In this document: one piece after another, positions 16,520 to 24,087 of the stretch
Layout of the letters: the number at the start of each line of letters is the position of its first letter
Position numbering within the stretch: the stretch's first letter is position 1
Assembly (NCBI GenBank): GCA_003158475.1
Contig: PMJR01000066.1
Span: 1 to 62,258, forward strand
Reading direction: 5' to 3'
DNA: 62,258 bases
DNA from: Ignavibacteriota bacterium
GTDB taxonomy: Bacteria > Bacteroidota > Ignavibacteria > UBA10030 > UBA6906
Notes under the pieces: model-generated
What the model was told of the DNA's origin: nothing
Databases searched by the model: none
What the model saw: the letters and a program-made list of their open reading frames with translations, nothing else
Program-made: the position numbers and the translations under genes

Positions 16520-17989
16520 ATGGGAACAACATTCATCAATGATGATTTCCTCCTCGGCACGAGGTATGCCAGGGAGCTCTATCATGCGTATGCCGCCACG
16601 CTGCCGGTGATCGACTACCACTCCCATCTTCCCCCGGGTGAGATCTCCGGGGACAGGCGGTTCGATACGATGACGCAGATCTGGCTCTCGGGGGACCACT
16701 ACAAGTGGCGGGCGATGAGGACGTGCGGCGTCGATGAGAGATTCATCACCGGGAACGGCTCCGACTGGGAAAAATTCGAAAAATGGGCGGAGACCGTCCC
16801 CAGGACACTCCGTAACCCGCTGTACCACTGGACGCACCTCGAACTTCGCCGGCCTTTCGGTGTGGAAGACAGGCTCCTCGATCCCTCGACGGCGAAAGGG
16901 ATCTGGGACGAGTGCAATGCGAAACTTGCATCGGCCGGGTTCTCCGTCAGGGGAATACTCGCCCGGATGAACGTCGAGGTCGTCTGCACTGTCGATGATC
17001 CTGTCGACACGCTCGAATATCATGCGCTCATGATGGGTGATCAATCGCTCAATGTGCAGGTGCTCCCCACATTCCGCCCGGACAGGGGCCTGGCGGTGGA
17101 AAACCCCGCGTCATTCATCGCCTATTGCAGGGAGCTCACGGCGTCGTCGGGAACTGAGATATCTTCCTATCCGGACTTCATTGCAGCGCTGAAGTCGCGG
17201 CATGACTTCTTCCACAGCCGGGGGTGCAGGCTCTCGGACCACGGGATCGAGACCGCGTACGCAGCGGAGTACTCCCCGGTGGGCGTAGAGACCGCCTTCA
17301 AGCGGCTTCTCCGGGGTGCGAGTCTCGATCCCGTGTCCCTTCTCGGTCTCAAGTCCTCCATCCTCCACGACCTGGCGGTGATGGACTGGGAAAAGGGATG
17401 GGTGCAGCAGTACCATATCGGTGCGCTGAGGAACACGAATTCCCGGATGATGCGGACGCTGGGTCCGGACACGGGGTTCGACTCCATCGGCGATTCCGAG
17501 GTTGCCCGACCGCTTGCGCGCTTCCTCGATTCACTCGACAGGGACGACCATCTTGCACGGACGGTCCTGTTCAACTTGAATCCCCGGGACAACGAGGTGT
17601 TCGCCACCATGGCAGGAAATTTCCAGGACGGCTCCGTCCCCGGAAAGATCCAGTACGGCCCCGCCTGGTGGTTCCTGGACCAGTCCAACGGCATGACGGG
17701 ACAGATCGAGGCTCTTTCCCATATGGGAGTCCTGAGCCAGTTCATTGGCATGGTGACTGATTCACGGAGCTTCCTCTCGTACCCGCGTCATGAGTATTTC
17801 CGCCGACTCCTCTGCGGGCTCCTCGGGGATGACATGGCCAACGGGTTGCTCCCCGGCGACGTCGGTCTGGTCGGGAACATGGTGCGGGACATCTGCTACT
17901 TTAATGCGAAGCGCTATTTCAGATTTCCGGACCGCCCCCGATCGCCGGCGGTTCCCTCACCCCCCTCCCCCACGAGGTCCCGGGCTTGA
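16520..17989 (+). CDS. uxaC: Uronate isomerase
   Basis: The 489-residue product (start ATG 16520) is a glucuronate/galacturonate isomerase of the amidohydrolase superfamily. The metal-binding DYHSHLPP (H34, H36) and LSDHGIETA motifs and the diagnostic HIGALRNTNSRM…GPDTGFDSIGD run are all intact. It converts D-glucuronate to D-fructuronate and D-galacturonate to D-tagaturonate, the first cytoplasmic step. It follows uxaE with a 2-nt gap. The C-terminus adds ~20 Pro/Ser/Arg-rich residues (RFPDRPRSPAVPSPPSP) after the normal family end, probably a harmless readthrough extension. A long in-frame extension upstream overlaps uxaE and is not coding. Confidence 0.95.
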   Translation: MGTTFINDDFLLGTRYARELYHAYAATLPVIDYHSHLPPGEISGDRRFDTMTQIWLSGDHYKWRAMRTCGVDERFITGNGSDWEKFEKWAETVPRTLRNPLYHWTHLELRRPFGVEDRLLDPSTAKGIWDECNAKLASAGFSVRGILARMNVEVVCTVDDPVDTLEYHALMMGDQSLNVQVLPTFRPDRGLAVENPASFIAYCRELTASSGTEISSYPDFIAALKSRHDFFHSRGCRLSDHGIETAYAAEYSPVGVETAFKRLLRGASLDPVSLLGLKSSILHDLAVMDWEKGWVQQYHIGALRNTNSRMMRTLGPDTGFDSIGDSEVARPLARFLDSLDRDDHLARTVLFNLNPRDNEVFATMAGNFQDGSVPGKIQYGPAWWFLDQSNGMTGQIEALSHMGVLSQFIGMVTDSRSFLSYPRHEYFRRLLCGLLGDDMANGLLPGDVGLVGNMVRDICYFNAKRYFRFPDRPRSPAVPSPPSPTRSRA

Positions 17990-18087
17990 AAACCTACGGA
18001 GTGAAAAACCGATGACTGCACTGTTCGATCTCGGGGGGAAAACCGGGAATTCTCCCGCAGGGATCCAGTGAATATGCAAGAACTGAA

Positions 18088-19392
18088 GTGAATACGACGA
18101 CGGTTGAACGCGCCGGCGCCCGTGGAGAAGTGGCGGGGACGGTGGGCCGGTACAGGTGGGTAATCTGCGCACTCCTTTTCTTCGCGACAACGATCAACTA
18201 CATCGACCGCCAGGCGATCGGAATACTGGCGCCTTTGCTCCAGAAGGAGATCGGCTGGAACGAGATAGAGTACGGATATATCGTGACCGCGTTCCAGGCG
18301 GCATATGCGCTCGGGCTTCTTGTTGCCGGAAGGCTGATCGACAGGTACGGCACGAAAATCGGGTACTCCGTCGCAATCGTACTCTGGAGTCTGGCCGCCA
18401 TGGCGCATGCCGTCACGCGCTCCGCGGCGGGGTTCGGAGCCGCGCGGTTTGCGCTGGGGCTCGGTGAGTCGGCGAATTTTCCGGCGGCGGTCAAGGCAAT
18501 CGCCGAATGGTTCCCGAAGAGAGAGCGGGCACTGGCGACGGGGGTCTTCAACTCGGGGGCGAACATTGGTGCCGTCGTTGCTCCCCTGACTGTCCCTTTT
18601 CTCGCTGTCACGTATGGCTGGCAGGCGGCGTTCATCGTGACGGGGCTCCTGGGATTTATCTGGCTCATTTTCTGGATCCTCGTCTACGAACGGCCCGAAA
18701 CACACAGGAAGCTCTCCCCGGCCGAACTCGGATATATCAGGAGCGATCCCCCCGATCCCGCTTCCGGGAAAATCCCGTGGGCGGGCCTCCTCAGGTACAG
18801 GCAGACCTGGGCGTTCGTGGCCGGGAAATTCCTCACCGATCCGATATGGTGGTTCTATCTCTACTGGCTCCCGAAGTTCTTGAACAAAACCTACGGACTC
18901 ACGCTCACTGACCTCGGAGTGCCCCTTGTCGTCATTTATACGATGACGAGCATCGGGAGCATCGGGGGGGGGTGGCTCTCTTCCAGGTTCATCGCGCAGG
19001 GCTGGCCGGTCGGCCGGGCCAGGAAGACCGTCATGCTCATCTGTGCTCTCCTGATCGTGCCTATCGTCTCCGCCGCGAGCGTTGCCGACCTCTGGGTCGC
19101 CGTCGCTCTGATCGGCGTTGCCGCCGCCGCACATCAGGGATGGTCGGCCAACCTTTTCACGACGGCCTCCGACATGTTCCCCAGGGATGCGGTCGGCTCG
19201 GTGGTGGGACTGGGGGGAATGGCGGGTGCAGTCGGAGGGATGCTCCTTGCGACGTCCGCGGGGTTCCTGCTGGAATGGACCGGGAGTTATATGACGCTCT
19301 TCATTATTTCAGGGAGCGTGTACCTTGTCGCGCTGTTCATCATCCATAGGCTGGTCCCGACTCTCGAGCCGGTAAAGATCGAGGCAGGGTGA
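18088..19392 (+). CDS. exuT: MFS hexuronate transporter (ExuT-like)
   Basis: This 434-residue major-facilitator protein has twelve predicted helices and the anion:cation symporter (ACS) family features: NYIDRQAIGILAPLLQKE in TM1, the DRYGTK loop after TM2, and GLGESANFPAAVKAIAEWFP with RALATGVFNSGANIGA around TM4-5, which are typical of hexuronate carriers. It would import glucuronate/galacturonate with protons. It starts at GTG 18088 with a poor ribosome site, 98 nt after uxaC, and ends 4 nt before the mannonate oxidoreductase gene. Substrate is inferred from family and operon. Confidence 0.9.
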   Translation: MNTTTVERAGARGEVAGTVGRYRWVICALLFFATTINYIDRQAIGILAPLLQKEIGWNEIEYGYIVTAFQAAYALGLLVAGRLIDRYGTKIGYSVAIVLWSLAAMAHAVTRSAAGFGAARFALGLGESANFPAAVKAIAEWFPKRERALATGVFNSGANIGAVVAPLTVPFLAVTYGWQAAFIVTGLLGFIWLIFWILVYERPETHRKLSPAELGYIRSDPPDPASGKIPWAGLLRYRQTWAFVAGKFLTDPIWWFYLYWLPKFLNKTYGLTLTDLGVPLVVIYTMTSIGSIGGGWLSSRFIAQGWPVGRARKTVMLICALLIVPIVSAASVADLWVAVALIGVAAAAHQGWSANLFTTASDMFPRDAVGSVVGLGGMAGAVGGMLLATSAGFLLEWTGSYMTLFIISGSVYLVALFIIHRLVPTLEPVKIEAG

Positions 19393-19396
19393 GACA

Positions 19397-20230
19397 ATGA
19401 ACATCAAGGAACTCGTCAGACTGTACGACTTCACCGGCAAATCGGTGATGGTGACCGGCGGGGCCGGCGTCCTGGCCGGGGAGATGGCGTGCGCGCTCTT
19501 CGGCTGTAATGCGCAAATCGCGATCGTGTGCCGGGACCCCTCGCACGCCGCCCCGCTCATGAAGCGGATCGAGCCGGTGGGTGACCGTGCCATCGTCGTC
19601 TTCGGCGACGTCCTCAAGGGGGAGACCATGCAGATCGCCGCCGATCAGGTGATACGTGCGTTCGGGAAGATCGACATACTCATCAACGCGGCGGGAGGGA
19701 ACGACCCCCGCGCTACGTCGGGGGGCGGGAACAGTTTTTTCGACATTCCGGCAGAGGCGCTGAAATTCGTATCGGACCTGAACCTCCTCGGGACAATGAT
19801 ACCATCCCAGATCGTGGGGAAACATATGGCCGGGAGGGGAGAAGGGGTCATACTGAACGTTTCCTCGATGAACGCCTTCCGCCCCCTGACGAGGATCGCG
19901 GCATACTCCGCTGCGAAGGCTGCCGTGAGCAACTTCACGCAATGGCTCGCGGTGTACATGGCGCAGGAGGTGTCGCCGAACATACGCGTGAACGCGATCG
20001 CGCCCGGATTCTTCCTCACGAATCAGAACCGGTACCTCCTGATCGACCGGGAGACGGGGAAACACACCGACCGGGGAAAAAAGATCCTCGATCACACTCC
20101 CGCAGGACGATTCGGGGAACCGGAAGATCTTCTGGGCACAGTGCTCTGGCTCCTCTCCCCGGCTTCGAAGTTCGTCACGGGGATCGTGGTGCCTGTCGAC
20201 GGCGGGTTTTCAGCTTTCGGTGGCGTCTAA
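19397..20230 (+). CDS. uxuB: SDR-family D-mannonate oxidoreductase
   Basis: The 277-residue short-chain dehydrogenase has the nucleotide motif TGGAGVLAG (residues 20-28), NAAGG, catalytic S156/S157 and Y170-xxx-K174 (YSAAK). The stretch NAIAPGFFLTNQNRYLL is characteristic of the SDR-type fructuronate/mannonate oxidoreductases (YjmF/UxuB type of Gram-positives), not the long-chain E. coli UxuB. It would reduce D-fructuronate to D-mannonate with NAD(P)H. It sits between the transporter (4-nt gap) and the LarA homolog (12-nt gap). Confidence 0.87.
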   Translation: MNIKELVRLYDFTGKSVMVTGGAGVLAGEMACALFGCNAQIAIVCRDPSHAAPLMKRIEPVGDRAIVVFGDVLKGETMQIAADQVIRAFGKIDILINAAGGNDPRATSGGGNSFFDIPAEALKFVSDLNLLGTMIPSQIVGKHMAGRGEGVILNVSSMNAFRPLTRIAAYSAAKAAVSNFTQWLAVYMAQEVSPNIRVNAIAPGFFLTNQNRYLLIDRETGKHTDRGKKILDHTPAGRFGEPEDLLGTVLWLLSPASKFVTGIVVPVDGGFSAFGGV

Positions 20231-20242
20231 AGGAGCGTGGCG

Positions 20243-21502
20243 ATGTCCGGCATAACGGGGAAGGGTTCACTTGACGCGCCGCTCGACGTGCCGGCAATCG
20301 AGGAGATCTGTGCGGATGCCCTGTCCGCTCTCGATCTCCGGGGGAAGCGAGTCCTGGTTCTCATCCCCGACCATACGCGACACGCACCGATCGGGTTGTT
20401 TTTCCACGCCCTCTACCGGATACTGGGCCGGAGCGTGAAGTGCCTGGATTACCTCGTCGCCACCGGGACGCACCGGGCGATGGAGCCGGAGAGGCTCTAC
20501 CGGCACATCGGCATTACGCCGGAGGAGCACCGGAGGGAATTCACAAACGTAAGCCTCCTCGCACATGAGCACGATAACCCCGCCGCGTTGAAAAGCATCG
20601 GCACGATCCCCGCCTCGGAGATCCGGACGCTCACTGGCGGTCTGTTCGTCCAGGATATCCCCGTGAGCATCAACAGGGCGGTCCTGGAGTACGACCATGT
20701 CCTCATCGTCAGCCCTGTGGTCCCCCACGAGGCGATGGGATTTGCCGGGGGGAACAAATACTTCTTTCCCGGCGTGGGGGGGGTCGACATCATCGAGACG
20801 TTCCATTGGCTGGCTGCCGTCATCACCAATCCGGCCGTCAACGGGGTGAAGGACACCGCCACGCGGCGTGTCATCGACAGGGCCGCACAGTTCCTCCAGG
20901 TCCCCCGCACATGCATTGCCTTTGCGGTGGACGACCGTGACCGGCTGGCATGCCTGTTTGTCGGCAGTCCGGAAGAGGCATGGTCCCGTGCGGCCGATTA
21001 CTCGGCGAAGCTCCACATCAAGTACATCGGAAGCCCGGTCGACCGGGTCCTGGGTGTGACGCCTGATATCTACGAAGAACTATGGGTCGGCGGAAAGGCG
21101 ATGTACAAACTGGAACCGGTCGTGGCCGACGGGGGTGAACTGATCATCTACGGTCCGCAGATCCGTGAGATCTCGTTCGTCCACGGCCGCGCAATCAGGC
21201 GGGTCGGCTACCACGTGAGGGATTATTTTCTCTCTCAGTGGGAGAAGTTCTGCGATGAGCCGAAACTGATACTGGCGCATTCCACAAACGTCCGCGGCGT
21301 GGGGTCGTTCGAACAGGGGGTCGAGCATCCACGCATCTCCGTGACACTGGCGACGGCGATTCCGGAAGAACTCTGCAGGGCCGTGAACCTCGGATTCCGG
21401 GATCCCCGGTCGATCGATCTGGACGCCTGGCGCCGGCATCCGGGGCGCGGCGACCTTGTCATTGAAAATGCGGGACAGGTCCTCTACAGGCTGCAGGAGT
21501 AG
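20243..21502 (+). CDS. LarA-family nickel-dependent racemase/epimerase homolog (DUF2088)
   Basis: The 419-residue protein belongs to the LarA family. Compared with lactate racemase LarA, the key residues and spacing are kept: PDHTR (D43, R46), ATGTH (H77), H162, the cofactor lysine in GFAGGNKYFFPG (K172) and the nickel ligand H188; the 10- and 16-residue intervals H162-K172-H188 equal those between H174, K184 and H200 of LarA. Members use a nickel-pincer nucleotide to racemise or epimerise 2-hydroxy acids. In this operon a C2 epimerisation of an aldonic or uronic acid, for example mannonate/gluconate, is more likely than lactate racemisation; this is inference. ATG 20243 has AGGAG 7 nt upstream; GTG 20237 is too close. 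The cofactor-synthesis genes larB, larC and larE are not in the window. Confidence 0.85.
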   Translation: MSGITGKGSLDAPLDVPAIEEICADALSALDLRGKRVLVLIPDHTRHAPIGLFFHALYRILGRSVKCLDYLVATGTHRAMEPERLYRHIGITPEEHRREFTNVSLLAHEHDNPAALKSIGTIPASEIRTLTGGLFVQDIPVSINRAVLEYDHVLIVSPVVPHEAMGFAGGNKYFFPGVGGVDIIETFHWLAAVITNPAVNGVKDTATRRVIDRAAQFLQVPRTCIAFAVDDRDRLACLFVGSPEEAWSRAADYSAKLHIKYIGSPVDRVLGVTPDIYEELWVGGKAMYKLEPVVADGGELIIYGPQIREISFVHGRAIRRVGYHVRDYFLSQWEKFCDEPKLILAHSTNVRGVGSFEQGVEHPRISVTLATAIPEELCRAVNLGFRDPRSIDLDAWRRHPGRGDLVIENAGQVLYRLQE

Positions 21503-21559
21503 GAACCGGATGACGGAGAATATGCTGCGCCATCATCGGGAATCAGAAAGGAAGAAGAG

Positions 21560-22642
21560 ATGGACAATGTGCTCAACATCCGTCCCCGGGGGGCTCTCGA
21601 TCTGGTCTCCCTGGGAGCGCTGGTACACCGGCTTGATCCCGGGATCATCCCCTTCCGCAAGGCGGCTGAATGCCAGATCCACGTCAGCGGAGGTGAATAC
21701 AACGTCGCTGCAAATCTCTCCGACTGCTTCCGCATGAACACGGCGATTGCCACCGCGATGGTGGAATATCCCATCGGCGACCTGGCGGCGGAGCGCGTGA
21801 AAGCGATGGGGGTGAAGCCGTTCTACCGGTTCTTCAAGCACAACGGTGTCAACGGTCCGAATATCGCCGCGGTCTACAGCGACCGGGGGCAGGGTATTCG
21901 TGCTCCGGTGGTTTTCTATAACCGGTGCAACGAAGCTGCAGCGCAGCTTCGTCCGGGGGATTTTGACTGGGAGACCATCTTCTCGGGGGGGGTCCGGTGG
22001 TTCCACAGCGGGGGGATATTCGCTTCTCTCTCGGCGACAACGGGGGAGCTGATCATCGAGGGGATGAAGGCGGCGCGGAAGGCGGGGGCTGTCGTAAGTT
22101 TCGATCTCAATTTCAGGGAGAAGCTCTGGAGCATCTGGGGGGGGGAAAAAAAGGCGGCGGACGTCGTGGAGCGGATCGTCGGGAACGTCGATGTCCTCGT
22201 CGGGAATGAGGAAGACCTCCAGAAGGGACTCGGGATCCCCGGCCCCAAAGCGAATGCGAAATCGAAACTCGACCCGGAGATTTTTCTCGGCATGATGCGG
22301 GACCTGGCGGCACGGCATCCGAATGTCAGGGTGGCGGCGACGACGCTCCGGGAGGTGCATTCGGCAAACCGGCACAGCTGGAGCGCCGTGGCATGGGTCA
22401 ATGGCAAAGCCTTCAATGCGCCGGCATGCGATCTCGAAGTGCTCGACCGCGTGGGGGGGGGTGACGGGTTTGCGAGCGGATTCATCTACGGCCTTCTCTC
22501 AGGCGAGCCACCTGAGGAGGCGGTGAAACTCGGCTGGGCGCACGGGGCTCTCTTGACGACGTTTCCCGGAGATACCACGATGGCGACTCTTGAGCAGGTG
22601 CGGTCTTTCGCCGGCGGCGGCTCGGCACGCATACAGCGATAA
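21560..22642 (+). CDS. kdgK: PfkB-family sugar kinase, probable 2-keto-3-deoxygluconate kinase
   Basis: The 360-residue protein shows the ribokinase/PfkB plan: the N-terminal glycine pair region in HVSGGEYNVAANLSDCF, the FDLNFREKLW stretch, VLVGNEEDL, and the catalytic/ATP motif DRVGGGDGFASGFIYGLL, in which D of GGGD is the base. The FDLNxRxxLW and GNEED signatures are those of KdgK, which phosphorylates 2-keto-3-deoxygluconate to KDPG. GAAGAAG-type sequence precedes the ATG. It ends the operon, 59 nt before a convergent gene. Given that no dehydratase is encoded here, a related aldonate substrate cannot be excluded. Confidence 0.82.
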   Translation: MDNVLNIRPRGALDLVSLGALVHRLDPGIIPFRKAAECQIHVSGGEYNVAANLSDCFRMNTAIATAMVEYPIGDLAAERVKAMGVKPFYRFFKHNGVNGPNIAAVYSDRGQGIRAPVVFYNRCNEAAAQLRPGDFDWETIFSGGVRWFHSGGIFASLSATTGELIIEGMKAARKAGAVVSFDLNFREKLWSIWGGEKKAADVVERIVGNVDVLVGNEEDLQKGLGIPGPKANAKSKLDPEIFLGMMRDLAARHPNVRVAATTLREVHSANRHSWSAVAWVNGKAFNAPACDLEVLDRVGGGDGFASGFIYGLLSGEPPEEAVKLGWAHGALLTTFPGDTTMATLEQVRSFAGGGSARIQR

Positions 22643-22701
22643 GAATTCATACGGAGTGCACCGGGCGCGGCTCGTGGACGGAATGATTGTGCTCCCCGGG
22701 C

Positions 22702-24087
22702 CTACATCTTCAGCGTAAGCCCGACCCCGAGTGATCCGCGCGAGAACGAGTCATGCGAAAAAAGCCAGCCGATGTTGTCGGAAGCGACGTCGAGCTGGAC
22801 CACCCAGATCTTCAGCCCGAACCCGAGGGCGAAATTGAAACGGTCCAATCCGCCGAACCCGACACCCGTCCTGATCGGGAGGAACTGCCATGGGCGGTAT
22901 TCAAGCCCGAGCGAAAGACGGCCCACCCTGCTCGATCCCGGGAAATCCGAGAACCCCTGCGCGAAATCGCATCCCGCCGTCATCTCCCCGTAGAGGATCT
23001 TCTTCACCCAGCTGATTTGCCCGAGTTCGACCTGGACGCCCATCCGGAGTGTGGTCGGGAGTCCCACGGTGAACGCCCCGCCCGGTTTCGTGTTTCCCGT
23101 AACAGAATGTTCGAGTGAGTCCCGCTGGGCGCCGTTCATCGGATCATCGAGGTGCATCCGTCCCAGTCCGTAGACTTGCCTGACGTCTCCGTCCCAGCGC
23201 ATCGAGCCGATATCGGTGACGCTGATGCCAGCAATCAGGAATTCATTCATCTCGGCGGATATCCCGAGGTCGACCCCAATCCCGCTCCCGGCGGGCGCAG
23301 GGAAAGGGGAACTCTTCAGGTCGGATTGCGATGTCACGCCGGCGAGGTCGACATTTGCGTCGAGCACGCCGTTGCTCCCCGCCGAGAGCCACGTGTTGTC
23401 ACGGGTGACCGCCGCGTAGGCGAACCCGTGTACCAGCTTTACCGAGAGACCCCCCGACCAGCTTCTGAACCAGGGAACGGCCGGGAGGACGAATCCGGCG
23501 GAGAGAGCGTACTCACGCGTCCACGCGGCCGCTCCGGCGGCGCCGCTGAAGTCGTACGAGGAGGCGGGCGTCACCCCCTCGAGAAGAAATCTCGCGTACG
23601 ACGAAGGGATCGCAGCGGTCGCAGCCACCCGTTCTGTCGCTGTGAGGGCGAATGTCGCGAATCCTTCGAAACGGATCGCCAGGCCTATGGGACGGACCTC
23701 CGCGTCGGCACTGATCCTTCCCATCCCCCCCGGGAACGCGTTCAGCAACTCCTGCTTGTCGCTCTCCGAGAGATTCCTCGCAACCCGGCCGGTCGGCGTT
23801 TCCACGCCCGTGAAGAACTTGTTGTAGAGGCCGTACGTCATGAAATCGCTCCCGACGCCGATTCCGATCGGCATCAGGCCGATCGTCACGGTTGCGTCGT
23901 CCCGGAGCGCGAGGTTCGCGGGATTGATGCCGACGGCATCGAGACCGCGCGAGGCTGCGACCGATGTCCTGGCCATACCCAGCCCCCGTATGTTGGTCTG
24001 CTCGCCGGCCAGAGTTTCGGGCGGCGTACCGGACAGCATGAGTGCGAGGAGGACGATTCCCGATACAGAAAGGCGGTTCGTTTTCAT
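22702..24087 (-). CDS. DUF5723-like outer-membrane β-barrel protein
   Basis: The 461-residue protein has a signal peptide (SGIVLLALMLSGTPPETLAGE) followed by the start typical of PorV/DUF5723-type barrels, RGLGMARTSVAASRGLDAVGINPANLA, then alternating hydrophobic β-strands to an aromatic-containing end (GSLGVGLTLKM). Such proteins are outer-membrane barrels in FCB bacteria; some belong to T9SS-related or fatty-acid-transporter-like groups, but no specific role can be given. Its ATG overlaps the stop of the upstream 688-residue lipoprotein gene (ATGA), which implies a joint role. Confidence 0.75.
   Translation of the reverse strand: MKTNRLSVSGIVLLALMLSGTPPETLAGEQTNIRGLGMARTSVAASRGLDAVGINPANLALRDDATVTIGLMPIGIGVGSDFMTYGLYNKFFTGVETPTGRVARNLSESDKQELLNAFPGGMGRISADAEVRPIGLAIRFEGFATFALTATERVAATAAIPSSYARFLLEGVTPASSYDFSGAAGAAAWTREYALSAGFVLPAVPWFRSWSGGLSVKLVHGFAYAAVTRDNTWLSAGSNGVLDANVDLAGVTSQSDLKSSPFPAPAGSGIGVDLGISAEMNEFLIAGISVTDIGSMRWDGDVRQVYGLGRMHLDDPMNGAQRDSLEHSVTGNTKPGGAFTVGLPTTLRMGVQVELGQISWVKKILYGEMTAGCDFAQGFSDFPGSSRVGRLSLGLEYRPWQFLPIRTGVGFGGLDRFNFALGFGLKIWVVQLDVASDNIGWLFSHDSFSRGSLGVGLTLKM

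Noticed and set aside
20243-21502. Plain lactate racemase call for the LarA homolog
   Set aside because: The operon context is uronate catabolism and lar cofactor genes are not adjacent; family membership is certain but the substrate is not lactate by any direct evidence.
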